Source of the DNA: Piliocolobus tephrosceles
Lineage: Eukaryota; Chordata; Mammalia; Primates; Cercopithecidae
Assembly (NCBI RefSeq): GCF_002776525.5
Contig: NC_045437.1
Location: 131,350,590-131,414,589, forward strand
Direction: 5' to 3'
DNA: 64,000 bases
Made by a program: the position numbers and the translations under genes. A model generated the notes under the pieces. That model ran no database searches. It was not told the DNA's origin and saw nothing but the letters and a program-made list of their open reading frames with translations. Position 1 is the first letter of the stretch; each line of letters starts with the position of its first letter. Positions 33,289 through 44,693 of the stretch are shown here, one piece after another.

Positions 33289-33913
33289 GTAATGATTCAG
33301 AAAAGTCCTGTCTGAGCCATGTGATGTTTGAGCCAAAGTCTGAATGAAGGGAAGATGTGAGGATAGAGCATTTCTGCTACCATTTTTGTCAGGAGGGTGA
33401 ACAGGTGCAGAGGGCCTGATGCAAGCATGGGTTGGCGTTCCTGGAAAAGCATAAGTGAGGCCCGTGACTCAAGCTGGAGGACTAAGGAGGAGAGTGGTAA
33501 GAGATGAGGGCAGAGAGGCAAAGGTGCCAGGTCAGGCTGGGCCCTGTGGGCAAGGAATAGGAGTATGCATTTTGAACATGAGGGACACGTGTAAGGCTCT
33601 GAAACTGGGCCGTGTCATGGTCTGATTATCTTTCCAAAATTTATCTAGCTGCTGGGTTAGGGATAGACTACAAAAGTGAAAGCAAAAGGACTACGTAGAA
33701 TTTAATTGCAGTAACATGAAATGATAGCTCAGCGTGAACTAGGGCGGTAGTGAAAATGGAGAGAAGTGGACAGACTAGAGACCTCTGCTTGAGATCAAGC
33801 CAATAGGGCTTGTTGATGGATTGGCTGGGCACAGGAATGAAGACTAGGGTAGATGGTGAAACAGGAGAATCAAATTTGAACTTGACTTCCAGATCTGGGT
33901 TGGTGGTGTCATA

Positions 33914-33973
33914 CGCTGAGATGTGGGACCAGGCGCTGAGATGTGGGACCAGGCGCTGAGATGTGGGACCAGG
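33914..33973. repeat. 20-bp unit repeated three times
   Basis: Three identical tandem copies of 'cgctgagatgtgggaccagg' inside the ancient L2. Perfect identity means the triplication is far younger than its host repeat. Confidence 0.98.
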
Positions 33974-34114
33974 GAAGGAAAGATTAAGGTGGAAGTAAGT
34001 GGCAGGAGTCCAACGTTCTATTTAATTCACCTCCAAGATGCCTATTAGACATCTGGGTGCAGATGTTGAGTATGTGTTGGAATATATAAGCCTGGATCCC
34101 TGAGGAAAGGCAGA

Positions 34115-34350
34115 ACAGGTGGTGGTGAAGAGAGCAGACTCTGGACTCAGCTTACCCAGTTTCGAATCCTGGCTCCTACCTATGTAGGCTTGAACCTCTT
34201 TGTGCCTCAGTTTCTTCATCTATGAATTGGGGATAAAAACAGTACTCACCCTGTAAATTTGTTGTGAGGATTAAATGAGTTAATACATATAAAGACCTTA
34301 AGACAGGGTCTGGTACATAGGGAATGTCCAATAAGTGTTAACTACTATCA
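34115..34350 (+). mobile_element. MIR SINE
   Basis: 'agagagcagactctggactc', 'gaacctctttgtgcctcagtttcttcatct', 'gaggattaaatgagttaata' and 'agggtctggtacataggg' are in sense MIR order. Confidence 0.9.
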
Positions 34351-34611
34351 TCAATAGGAGGCTGGGATTTGGACACAGCTGAGGGTACAGCTCAGGGCTG
34401 GAACGTAAATTTTGGAGTGGAATTTTAAAACCATGGGAGTGGATGATATCCCCTCAGGAGACTGTGTGTTTAGAGAAGGCAAAAGGGCCCTGAGCTAAGC
34501 CTTGGGTCACTCTAACACTTACAGCTAAGGCAAAATAGCCCTCAAATGAGAGTGAGAAAGAACAGCTAATGAGGTAGAAGAAAAACTGGGAAGGCATGCA
34601 GTCACAGAAAC

Positions 34612-35039
34612 TGTGGTAGGTTAAACAGTATTCTCCCCAGAATTCATGCCCATCTGGAATTCAGAATGTAACCCTATTTGAAAATAGGGTCTTTACAGAC
34701 CTAATAAGTTAGATCTAATAAGTTCAGATGAGGTCATACTGATTACAGTGGGTCCTGAATGCAATGACTGGGGTCCTTACAAAAAGGCCATGTGATGGCA
34801 GAGGCAAAGATTGGAGTGAGGCAGCTACAAGCCAAGAAACACCAAGGAATGGCAGGAGCAACCAAAAGCTAGGAATAGTCAAGAAAGATTCTTCCCTAAA
34901 GACTTCAGAGAGAGCACGGCCCTGCTGAAACCTTGATTTTGAAATTCTAGCCTCCAAAACTGTAAGAGAATAAATTTCTTTTATCTTAAACCATTCAATT
35001 TGTAGTCATTTGTTACAGCAGCCTTAGGCATCTAATGCA
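34612..35039 (+). mobile_element. MLT1-type MaLR LTR, near full length
   Basis: 'tgtggtaggttaaacagtat' to 'cagcagccttaggcatctaatgca'. Internal 'aatgtaaccctatttgaaaat', 'ccatgtgatggcagagg' and 'gcctccaaaactgtaagag' blocks identify MLT1. It is inserted in an antisense L2. The 77-codon minus-strand ORF is a shadow. Confidence 0.92.
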
Positions 35040-35081
35040 AAAATCAGGAGGAGAAAGTGTTTTTAAAAGGGGGAGATGATT

Positions 35082-35389
35082 GGCTAGGTGCGGTGGCTAA
35101 CACCTGTAATCCCAGCACTTTGGGAGGCTGAGGCAGGTGGATCACATGAGGTCAGGAGTTCGAGACTAGCCTGGTAAACATGGTGAAACCCCATCTCTAC
35201 TAAAATTACAAAAACTAGCTAGGTGTAGTGGCGCATGCCTGTAATCCTAGCTACTCGGGAGGCTGAGGCATGAGAATCGCTTGAACCCAGGAGACAGAGG
35301 TTGCAGTGAGCCAAGATTGTGACACTACTCCAGCCAGGGCCACAAGAGCAAAACTTCATCTCAAACAAAACAAACAAACAAACAAAAAA
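35082..35389 (+). mobile_element. Alu
   Basis: Complete dimer starting 'ggctaggtgcggtggc', with a tail patterned as (CAAA)n. Confidence 0.95.
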
Positions 35390-35658
35390 ATGTGAGGAGA
35401 TGGTGAACTCTTTGAAATGGCTGGTGACAAGTAGAATAAGAGCAGTACTGACAAGGGACCACTGGATTTGGTGAGGAAGTCTTTCATGATCTTGCTAGAA
35501 AACTTTCAGTGAAATATTTGGGGTGGAATTCTGATTGAAATGGATTAAGGGGAGAATAAAAGGTAGGAAGTTGAGGCAGTTGCTATAGACAACTTTTTAG
35601 GATATTTTTTGTAGTGAAGTGGAGCTGAAGGTTGTGAGGCATGAAGTCAAAAGAGGGA

Positions 35659-35963
35659 TTTTTTTTTTTTTTTTTTTTGTAGACAGGGTCTCACTCTGTC
35701 ACTCATGCAGGAATGCAGTGGCACAATCATAGCTCACTGCAGCCTTGAACTCCTGGGCTCAATCAGTCCTCCTGCCTCAGCCTCCCTAATAGCTGGCACT
35801 AAAGGTGTGTGCCACCATGCTTAGCTAATTAAAAAATTTTTTTTGTAGAGATGGGATCTTACAAGGATGCCCAGACCCGTCTCAAACTCCTGGCCTCACA
35901 CAATCTTCCTGCCTTGGTCTCCCAAACTGTTGGGATTGCAGGTGCAAGCCACTGTGTTTGGAC
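35659..35963 (-). mobile_element. AluJ-type, antisense
   Basis: T20 run then a diverged reverse-complement Alu ending near 'ccactgtgtttgg'. Confidence 0.9.
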
Positions 35964-36704
35964 ACATTTTTTAAATAACTGCCATTCTAATCATGTTTGT
36001 ATGCTAGTGGAAATGACTCAGTAGAGAGGGGACTTGATGGTATGAGAAAGAAAGGGATTTATTTCAGATTTTAAATGCTGGAAAAAAAAAACAAGAGGCT
36101 GAGATTCAGACTGCTAGTAGGGGATCTGATCTATGGGTGAAGCCAGGGAACCTCTACCAGGGTACAAGAAAGAAGGCCTAAAATATCGCTACAGTCTGGT
36201 CATTTCATTGTGGATAGACAAGGGATTTGATGGATCACTTCGATTTTCTCAGCTACTCACTGAGCTGAAAATAGTGGAAGAGAGAGGATGGGTGATGTGG
36301 AAGGTTTGAGAAGAAAGCAGAAGGTTTCCCATGCCCCTGTGGGAGTGGGAAACAAATGTATCAGGACAATGCAGTGGGACTGTGGAGCGCGCCTGAAGGC
36401 TCAGATTTGAGATCTGTGATTGGTTGTGTGATTTATCCAGCAATATTAGCCACTCAGATGCAGGTGCAGAGCAGACAGAGAGCCAAGAATCCTTGTAAGT
36501 GGCACATTTAAATGACACACCATAGAACCTATGGTGGGTGAAGAGAGATGGAAGGACATAAGGGGAAGATGTAAAGAGCTGGTAGGGTCAGTGGATTGGA
36601 AGCTTGATGCTAAGAAGAACACTTTAATAAAGACACTATGAAAACAGGACCAGAACCTTAATAGGAGTGGTCAGCAGGAAAGATTATTGAAAATAAGGTT
36701 TTTG

Positions 36705-37003
36705 TGGCCAGGTGCCGTGCCTCATGCCTGTAATCCCAGCAGTTTGAGAGGCCTAGTAGGCAGGCAGATCACCTGAGGTCAGGAGTTTGAGACCAGCCTG
36801 GCCATCATGGTAAAACCCCGTCTCTACTAAAGTTATAGAAATTAGCTGAGCGCAGTGGCGGATACCTGTAATCCTAGCTACTCAGGAGGCTGAGACAGGA
36901 GAATTGCTTGAGCCTGGGAGGTGGAGGTTGCAGTGAGTCAAGATCAAGCCTGCACTCCAGCCTGGGTGACAAAGCAAGACTGTCTTGGAAAAAAAAAAAA
37001 AAG
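36705..37003 (+). mobile_element. Alu
   Basis: Complete dimer. Flanks 'gaaaataaggtttttg' and 'gaaaatgagttttttg' form a slightly diverged target duplication. Confidence 0.95.
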
Positions 37004-37459
37004 TAAAGAAAATGAGTTTTTTGGAAGTTGATGTTGATGACAAATTAGCTGAAGACATACTATAGATAATCTCCTAAGTGGAAGAGAGAAGGAGTGAGAG
37101 ATTCAAAAAGAAATAAACCGTGGCTCATGCCAGAAAGCGTTTTATAATCAATTAAGGGATAAAATATGTACCGAGCAGCTTTATAACACGGCAGCATATG
37201 TAGGTCCATCTATCTAACTGGGTCATAAGAGGCTTGAAGGCAGAAATTATGTTCCCGTTCATTTACATCACACTTAGCATCTGCAGGAATTGTGTGTTCT
37301 AATTCACTTATATAGCACCTAGTATCTAACAGATGCTATGAATATGTGTTCAGTAAATATTGACTGATAGTATCTTTAGTATCTTTGAATAGTGAAGGTA
37401 TAAGCATGATAAGCCAAAAAATAATAATAATAACAATGATGATAGTAAGTGCTTATCCT

Positions 37460-37786
37460 GGTTTGGGCTGCTATAACAACATGTCTTAGATATGGTAATT
37501 TATAAACAATATAAGTGTATTGCTCACGGTTCTAGAGGTTGGCAAGTCTAAGATTAAGGCAGCAACAGTTGTCTGGTGACAGCCTATTCCTGGTGACAGT
37601 GCTTTCTATGTGTCCTCACATGACAGAAGGGGTGAACAAGCTCCCTCAAGCCTCTAATCCCATTTATGAGAATAGAGCCCTCATGACCTAGTCACCTCCC
37701 AGAGACCCCACCTCTTAATACTACTGCAGTGGATAATAGATTTTAACATATGAATTTTGGGGGAACATAAACGTTCAGACCATAGC
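37460..37786 (-). mobile_element. MLT1-type MaLR LTR, antisense
   Basis: Plus strand reads 'gtttgggctgctataacaac', 'cacggttctagaggttggc', 'cctcatgacctagtcacctcc' and 'ttcagaccatagca', the reverse complement of an MLT1 LTR. Confidence 0.88.
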
Positions 37787-37799
37787 AATGCTGCTTTCC

Positions 37800-37990
37800 T
37801 TGTGCAAGACATTGTTCTAAGTACTTTATATGTATAATGACACATCTAACCACAAAATCCTACGAGGTAGGTGTTATTAAATAGGAAATTAGGCAAAGAA
37901 AAGTTGAGTACCTTGGCCAAGGTCACACAGCTGGGAAGAGGCAGAACCAGGCTTTGAACCCAGTTAGAGTAACTCTAGTCTGCACTCTCC
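37800..37990 (-). mobile_element. MIR SINE, antisense
   Basis: 'aggcaaagaaaagttgagtaccttggccaaggtcacacagct' followed by 'gaggcagaaccaggctttgaaccc' is the reverse complement of MIR. Confidence 0.88.
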
Positions 37991-38102
37991 TAGCCGCCAC
38001 CTCCATTTCCTATTTAGAAAGAGTTGTTAATTAGCCGCACTCTTCTCAGAAGTCTATGACCCAAAGCAAACGTTCTTATTTTGTGAAATCATGTGGAGAC
38101 AT

Positions 38103-38448
38103 TGTATTAGTCTGTTCTCATGCTGCTAATAAAGACATACCTGAGACTAGGTAATTTACAAAGAAAAAGAGGTTTAATGTACTCACAGTTCCACATGGCT
38201 GGGGGAGCTTCACAATCATGGTGGAAGGTGAAGGAGGGGCAAAGGCATGTCTTACATCGCAGCAGGCAAGAGCGCCTATACAGGGGAACTGCCCTTTATA
38301 AAACCATCAGATCTCGTGAGACTTATTCACTATCACGAGAACAGCATGGGAAAAACCTGCCCCCATGATTCAGTTACCTCCCATGAGGGAATTATGGGAG
38401 CTATAATTCAAGATGAGATTTGCGTGGGGACACAGCCAAGCCATATCA
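38103..38448 (-). mobile_element. THE1/MST solo LTR, antisense, intact
   Basis: Plus strand starts 'tgtattagtctgttctcatg' and ends 'acagccaagccatatca'. A perfect 5-bp target duplication 'gacat' lies at 38098-38102 and 38449-38453. At 346 bp it is a complete solo LTR of the MaLR group. Confidence 0.95.
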
Positions 38449-38470
38449 GACATCAAAGAAAACTCACAGG

Positions 38471-38761
38471 GGCCTGGCGCGGTAGCCCACGCCTGTAATC
38501 CCAACACTTTGGGAGGCCGAGTCTGGTGGATCACCTGAGGTCAGGAGTGCAAGACCAGCCTGGCCAACATGGTGAAACCCCATCTCTACTAAAAATACAA
38601 AAATTAGCTGAGAGTGGTGGCGCACGCCTGTAGTTCCAGCTACTCCAGAGGCTGAGGCAGAATCGCTTGAACCTGGGAGGCAGAGGTTGCAGTGAGCAGA
38701 GATCACGCCACTCCACTCCAGCCTGGGCAACAAAGTGAGCCTTTGTCTCAAAAAACAAAAA
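38471..38761 (+). mobile_element. Alu next to the THE1/MST LTR
   Basis: Complete dimer with a perfect 17-bp target duplication 'caaagaaaactcacagg' (38454-38470 and 38762-38778). The insertion point is 6 bp beyond the LTR, partly in its 5-bp duplication. Confidence 0.97.
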
Positions 38762-38959
38762 CAAAGAAAACTCACAGGGAAGATTCCTGAAGTGTTATTG
38801 TCTTTTGTTTGTATAGTCATTTCAGGTAAAATAATCATTCATTCATTACTAAGGAGACACCAGTGGGGCTTGAGTTCTAGACTCTGAATAAACTCATCAC
38901 CTATCCTGGCGTATCAGTGGGACAGGAAGCAGGTGCAGCATAATGGGGGACATACACAT

Positions 38960-39180
38960 AGAACCCTGACGAGTCTGGGTTGTATCTGAGTTCTGCTGCT
39001 GCTAACTGTGTGACTCCGGTCAAGTTACTGGACCTCTCTATGCCTCAGTTCTCTCATTTTTAGAATGGCGATAATTGTACTACCTACTTCATAGGTTTTT
39101 CATGATAATTAAACGTGATAATTCACGTAAACCACCTAGTACAGGACCTAAAACATAGTAAATGCCCTAAATGTTACTCT
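38960..39180 (+). mobile_element. MIR SINE
   Basis: 'ctgctgctaactgtgtgact', 'acctctctatgcctcagttctctca' and 'gtaaaccacctagtacagg' are in MIR sense order. Confidence 0.88.
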
Positions 39181-39194
39181 TCTAAGTGAACTCC

Positions 39195-39330
39195 TCAGCA
39201 TTTCCCTGATTTCCGTGTTAAAGTCCAAACTCCTTTGCATGGCATGAAAAGTCCCTCCTTAACTCCTGGATTGGCCCCAGCTTACCTCATCTTTCCCTCC
39301 ATTCCCTCTGTAAATCTGAGATCCAATCGT
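39195..39330 (+). mobile_element. L2 LINE fragment
   Basis: 'gtgttaaagtccaaactcctttgcatggcat' and 'gattggccccagcttacctc' are L2 blocks. Sequence to about 39500 may continue it but is too diverged to call. Confidence 0.6.
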
Positions 39331-39801
39331 AATTGTTTTGTGTATCGTTTCTTATACGAACTTTACACTCTGGAAGTAACTCACAAGATTCATGATGCAA
39401 TCAAAATGCAATCTGATTTTATCACTCACTATCGCTTTAAGTATTCAGAAGGAGTAATTTTTTTCTGCCTTCCAATGGAAACTTGGACAGATATCAAGAA
39501 TTCTTAATTAGTGGGCAGTCCTACTCACTTTAAGTAAAAAATCAGTCTGGATTTGGTAATTAGAAATGTGTCAAGATATTAATTAACTGCCTCAATCTCC
39601 ATTCAAAAAGTGAGAGTTCTCTGCACCTGTGAGGGCCTGTGGTCACCTTATGCTCTCTCTCCCCCACTTAAATCCTCCCCAGGCACCAGCAGCTGCACTT
39701 GGGCAGAAGCCAGCTGAGGCAATGCAGGTTGCTGGTGGTCTTCAGGTTGTCTGCATCTGGCAGGTGCCTAAACTTGATTCCTTCTCTTCTGTTTGCACAT
39801 C

Positions 39802-40085
39802 TTTTTTTTTTTTTTTTTTTTTTTAAGATATAGCAGTTTATTAAAAAGAATATATGGATATGCAGCAGTAAGTGACATAATTGATAAAAGAGGACCCATA
39901 ACATCACTGATTCTCCTATTACTCCATGAAACTACTCCACGCAGTGATTTAGAAGGGACCTTGGTTTGCAGGGTGCACAGGTTGCTTCACATCATAGAAT
40001 ATATAATACATAGGAGCAGTAATTTCATAGAATCTGAACAATCGGCACCACTGCTACTCATATCTTAACTGGTAGAAGCTAGCTG
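39802..40085 (-). pseudogene. Possible retroposed mRNA 3' end
   Basis: On the minus strand an A23 tail (39802-39824) is preceded by 'aataaa' about 10-15 bp upstream, the spacing of a genuine cleavage site. Upstream lies about 260 bp that I do not recognise as any SINE or LINE, with an open frame of some 34 codons ending in a stop near 39937. This looks like the 3' end of a processed pseudogene. I cannot identify the parent, and I found no clear target duplication. Confidence 0.35.
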
Positions 40086-40151
40086 GCTTTTTATAACTGA
40101 TCAACTATAGTGAGAAGCTGTTGACTCTCCCTGGGTTGTTTGAAGATTTGT

Positions 40152-40453
40152 TTTTTCTTTTTTTGAGACTGGGTCTGGCTTTTTTGTCCAGGCTGGAATG
40201 CAGTGGCGTGATCTCGGCTCACTGCAACCTCCGCCTCCTGGGCTCAAGTCATCGTCCCACCTCAGAGTCCTGAGTAGTTGGGAGGGACTACAGGTGCATG
40301 CCACCACGCCCGGCTAATATTTGTATTTTTTGTAGTAGAGATGGGGTTTCGCCATGGTGGTCAGGCCGGTCTCAAATTCCTGACCGCTGGTGATCCAATC
40401 GCCTTGGCCTCCCAAAGTGCTGGGATTACAGGCGTGAGCCACCATGCCCGGCC
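40152..40453 (-). mobile_element. Alu, antisense
   Basis: Complete reverse-complement dimer ending 'ccaccatgcccggcc'. Confidence 0.93.
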
Positions 40454-40600
40454 ACGGCCAGCTACTTTTTGTATTTTCAGCAGAGACAGGGTTTCACCAT
40501 GGTGGTCAGGCTGGTCTTGAACTGCTGACCTCAGGTGATCCACCCACCTTGGCCTCCCAAAGTGCTGGGATCATAGGCATGAGTCACTGCACCCGGTCAG
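40454..40600 (-). mobile_element. Extra Alu left arm joined to the previous Alu
   Basis: Begins in the middle A-rich linker ('cagctactttttgtatttt') and runs through one more reverse-complement left arm to 'cactgcacccggtcagc', making a three-arm Alu with its neighbour. Confidence 0.85.
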
Positions 40601-40725
40601 CTGACTCCTGTGTATTTTTCAACACTCAGAATGTCTCTCCCCACCACCTCAAGAACTCACAAATGGGCTAATCCCACCCACTTCACACTATTTGCATTTT
40701 CATGGTAACATTGTTTCACCTCTAT

Positions 40726-40823
40726 CACAACTAACCCACACCACTTTGCGTATCTGTGATAACTAACCCATACCACTTTGTGTATCTGTGATAACCAACC
40801 CACATCATTTATATGTCTGCCCC
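40726..40823. repeat. 32-bp tandem repeat, about 3 copies
   Basis: 'ctaacccacaccactttgcg' at 40731 recurs at 40763 ('ctaacccataccactttgtg') and, diverged, at 40795. The period is exactly 32 bp. Confidence 0.92.
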
Positions 40824-40913
40824 AACTCCAAGACATTGGAAGGTCTTGGGGTCAGAAACTCGAGATTTACTATTACATCCTGAAAGCCTAACATACAATA
40901 AAATGCAAATTTC

Positions 40914-41215
40914 CAGCCTGTGTGGTGGTTCACACCTGTAATCCCAGCACTTTGGGAGGCCGAGTTGGGCGGATCACTTGAGGTCGGGAGTTTGAGACCA
41001 GCCTGGATAACATGGTGAAACCCCATCTCTACCAAAAATACAAAAATTAGCTGCGCATGGTAGTGGGCAACTGTAATCCCAGCTACTCAGGTGGCTGAGG
41101 CAGGAGAATCACTTGAACCTGTGGAGGCGGAGGTTATGGTGAGCCAAGATTGTGCCATTGCGCTCCAGCCTGGGTGAAAGAGGGAGACTCCTCTTCAAAA
41201 AAAAAAAAAAAAAAA
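40914..41215 (+). mobile_element. Alu
   Basis: Complete dimer with an A19 tail. Confidence 0.95.
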
Positions 41216-41224
41216 GTAAAAGTA

Positions 41225-42880
41225 AATTACCATTAGCAGTAGCATTAAAAAAACCCCAAGTATGGTGGAATTAATGTAATAAGGGATATGTAAGACTTCT
41301 GTGTGGAAACTAAAAACTTCAGCAGGATCTTGGGAAACTCAACAAGCTGATTCCAAAATTGATATGGAAATGCAAAGAGCCAAGAACCTTCCAAAAAGAA
41401 AACCAAGTGGGAAGATGTACTTTACCACATATCAACTTCTTAGAGTAACTGGAACAGTTTGGTGTCAGCACAAGGATAAACAAAGAAACCAGTGGGATAG
41501 AATAGAACGTTCAGAAACAGATCTATTCAGATATGCACACTCACTTTATGACAGAGATGGCGCTGTAGAGCACAGAAAAAACAGGTTTAAAACAAGTATT
41601 ACACATAAAAAATATTAAATTTAAACTAAAAATTTATCTTCCTCAAAAGACATCATTTTGAGACTAAAAAGGGAAGCTATATAACAGAACATTTTGCTTG
41701 ACACATAATTGACAAAAGACTTGCATTCATAATATGAAAAGAATTACAAAAGAAAACAACAAGCAAAGGACAACCCAAGGGAAAACTGGGTAAAAGACTT
41801 GAGCAATTCATCACAAAGGAAATCTTAAAAGGCCCTCAAAATACGAAAAAGTACTCAACCTTATTGGCAATTAGGAAAATGCAAGTTAAAAACCCCATTA
41901 GAATGGTTAAAATTAAAAGGTCTGACAATACCAATCATGGGCTGGGAGACAGAGCAACAGGAACCAGATCGCTGTTAGGCAAGTAAAGTGCTGCAATCAC
42001 CTTGGAAAACAGTTTGGAGTTACCTAAGAAAGTTGAAGATAGGTAGCCCTGTGGCCCAGCAATTCAAGAGAAATGTGTACATGTGGTCACCAGGAAGGCA
42101 AGTGCAGAAATGTTGATAGCAGCATGATTCACCACACCTGTAGCTCCAGACTGAAACTTTAGTGTTCATAAATTCAATGTTCATATGACAGAATTCTATA
42201 CTGCTATGAAAATGAAATAACTTTAGCCTCACGAGAACATAATTGAATCTCACAATGTTAAGCAGAAAAGAATGTTAGTCACAAAAGAATATCTAGGCTG
42301 GGCATGGTGGCTCATGCCTGTAATCCCAGCACTTTGGGAGGCCAAGGTGGATGGGTCATTTGAGGTGAGGAGTCCGAGGCCAGCCTGGCCAACATGGTGA
42401 AACCCTGTCTCCACACAAAACACTAAAAACACAAAAATTAGCTGGGCATGGTGGTGCACGCCTGTAATCCCAGCTACTCAGGAAGCTGAAGCAGAAGAAT
42501 CATATGAACCCAGTAGGCAGAGGTTGCAGTGAACCGAGATCATGCCTGGGCAACAGAGAGAGGCTCTGCCTCAAAAAAAAAAAAAAAAAAAGAAAAGAAG
42601 AAGAAGGAAAAAAAATCAAGAACAGGCACAACTAGACTACAGTTTTTAGGAATTCATAGTTAGGTGGTCAAAGAAAGAAAAGAAAGTGACTAAATTAAAG
42701 TCAGGAAAATGATTACCTTTGGGGCTAGTGAGACAGCTGTGAATGAAACGGCATGTGAGGGTCTTCTGGGGTGTGAACAAGCTTATATTTCTGAATAGTG
42801 GTTAAATGGTGGTATTTCATAATAGTACGTGGAGCTGTACAATTGTGTTTTTATGTACTTAACATTATTATTAGTTACCT
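41225..42880 (+). mobile_element. L1M ORF2 3' part and 3' UTR, split by an Alu
   Basis: 'gattccaaaattgatatggaaatgc', 'tatcaacttcttagag', 'aaaatgcaagttaaaaaccc' and 'gggctgggagacagagc' belong to L1 ORF2/3' UTR; after the Alu it continues with 'ggggctagtgagacagctg' and 'gtggagctgtacaattgtg'. Frames are broken throughout. Confidence 0.82.
42296..42591 (+). mobile_element. Alu inside L1M
   Basis: Complete left arm, right arm shortened near its end ('gagatcatgcctgggcaac'), then an A19 tail. Confidence 0.93.
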
Positions 42881-43059
42881 CCTTATGTTCATAGCAGCAT
42901 ATTATACCCAGGGATGGGTGACAAGCAAATTATAAGGATTGAATGCCTTGTGACCCTTAACTGTAAATAATAGAAAACACAACCCAAATTGGCTTAGGCC
43001 AAAAAAGGTAACCTATTGGGTAATATAAATTAAAGAGTGAGGGGGTGGGCATACTGGCT

Positions 43060-43309
43060 TCAGATAAGGCTTAGAGCTCATACAATGTGACCAGGTGCTG
43101 GGTTCTTTTTATGTCTCAGGTTCTCTTTCTTGTGTTGGCTAAATCTTCTGTTGGTTCTTTCCTTTTGTATCCCAGATAACTCCCAGTAAATCCCTGGGAT
43201 TACAGGTTTCCTTTTTTGGGTCTAGCAGGAAAGAAAAACTTTGCTCTTCCCATAGTTCAGTCAAAACCTCTGGTGTTTAGTCTTACCCCGACTGGCCCAG
43301 TGTGGCTCA
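43060..43309 (+). repeat. Inverted repeat, left arm (250 bp)
   Basis: The reverse complement of this segment recurs at 44641-44890. I count about 20 mismatches over 250 positions (about 92% identity), with no large gap. The family resemblance of this arm extends into its flanks (roughly 42950-43400), which suggests that this arm is the older, parental copy. Confidence 0.95.
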
Positions 43310-44352
43310 CAGGTCCTTCCCTGGACTAAGCACTAAGGGAGAAAGGATAAACTGGTGGATCCCATTCCTGGTCAATGGCCAACAGACCACCTGTTTATTC
43401 AAGGTTCAAGTTGGTATTTGAAAGAAGAACAGGAGAAGAAGAATAGTGAGGAGGTAGCTAACAAATGTCTATGACAATCAATGTCCATTTTATTTAATTG
43501 AATATCATCACACATAAACAACAACACACAATTTTGCACTACTTCCTACCTCAGGCTTAATCAGAACCAAGGCAAAGAAAGTAGCTGGGTAGAACAGAGG
43601 TACCAGTTGAGCTAAAATCTGAGAACAGCAGCAAAAATGCAATTTTTTTCTGCCAATGTTAGTGATTCTAAACAATCACAGGTGCTCAGATTGATGAAAA
43701 GCAAAGCTGGCTTGTCAGATTGGATCTTCTTTAGAGATACTTTGAGGTGAACTGAGAAAATCTGTGTATTGACTGGGCAGTAGAGGATTTAGAGAACTAT
43801 ACTCCATTTTCTTAGGTACGGTAATGGTAATTGGTAAAGTTTTAAAAGCAGCAGGTTGGAGTATTTAGGAGTGAATTGTGTTGATGTCTGTAGCTCTCTA
43901 AAATAGCTTAGCAAAAGATACACACACATAGGTAAAGAAAACATGCAAAAATTACCAATTGTTGAATCTAGATTGTATGCATACGGGTGATCATTAAAAT
44001 ATTCTTATAATTCTTTATGTTAGAAACTCTTAAAATGTTGGGGAAATAAAAAATGTTTTCAGAAAAATCTGAAAATTCCAAACAAACAAAAAAGCTGACT
44101 TATTACTATGCTTTCTCTTCTTATAGTCTCAGGTATTAGTTCCATACCAGGGAGAAAGAAAGAAATTTATTTTGGTGTTAAAACAATATAAGTTCTATTG
44201 CTGTTTTCAATTATCCACGAAAAGTGTTTATTCAGCCCCAGCTATGCGTATGAATCACTTAGTGTTAATATAAAGTTACAGTTTAATCTTTATCACCCTG
44301 TTAGAGAATAAAAGTTGACAACCAAGTACTACAGACAGAAGGAAGGGAACTA
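43310..44352. other. Spacer of the inverted repeat
   Basis: Unique-looking DNA. A possible L1ME 3' scrap lies at about 43930-44060 ('accaattgttgaatctagat'). No gene seen. Confidence 0.45.
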
Positions 44353-44571
44353 GGCCAGGTGCTGTGGTTCATGCCTGTAATCTCAGCACTTTGGGAGGCT
44401 GAGGTGGGTGGATCACTTGAGCCCAGATCAGCCTGGGCAACATGGCAATACCTTGTCTCAACATGAAAATTAGCTGGTGTGGTGGCGTATGCCTGTAGTC
44501 CTAGCTGCTCAGGAGGCTGAGGTGGGAGGACTGCTTGACCCTGTCTCGGAAAAAAAAAAAAAAAAAAAAAG
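44353..44571 (+). mobile_element. Alu with internal deletion in the right arm
   Basis: Normal start and A21 tail, but the stretch between 'gaggactgcttgaccc' and the final 'tgtctcgg' is missing. Lies in the loop of the inverted repeat. Confidence 0.92.
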
Positions 44572-44612
44572 GAGGGGAAACTCTTGAGGACTTTGTACCT
44601 CATAGTACAAAA

Positions 44613-44693
44613 GGTAAGATTAAACACAGAGGTTTTGATTGAGCCACATTGGGCCAATCAGGGGTAAGACTAAACACCAGAGGTTTTGATTGA
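44613..44693. repeat. 50-bp tandem duplication at the edge of the right arm
   Basis: 'ggtaagattaaacacagagg' at 44613 recurs at 44663 with a few changes, each followed by 'ttttgattga'. The left arm of the inverted repeat has only one copy. Confidence 0.93.

Larger units (their letters stand above)
33340..36690 (-). mobile_element. Long antisense L2 LINE, interrupted by later insertions
   Basis: The plus strand shows reverse-complement L2 blocks in order: 'gccctgtgggcaaggaatag', 'gtgtcatggtctgatta', 'gatgcctattagacatct', 'ctgagctaagccttgggtcactctaaca', 'ggattaaggggagaata'. It is interrupted by a MIR (34115), an MLT1 LTR (34612), an Alu (35082) and an AluJ (35659). The part beyond 36 kb is assigned by continuity and is less sure. 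Confidence 0.6.

Noticed and set aside
32588..33336. Several 60-126-codon ORFs with 'SWDYR' or 'VAGITG' type sequences here and elsewhere
   Set aside because: Translations of antisense or sense Alu elements, found wherever an Alu lies.
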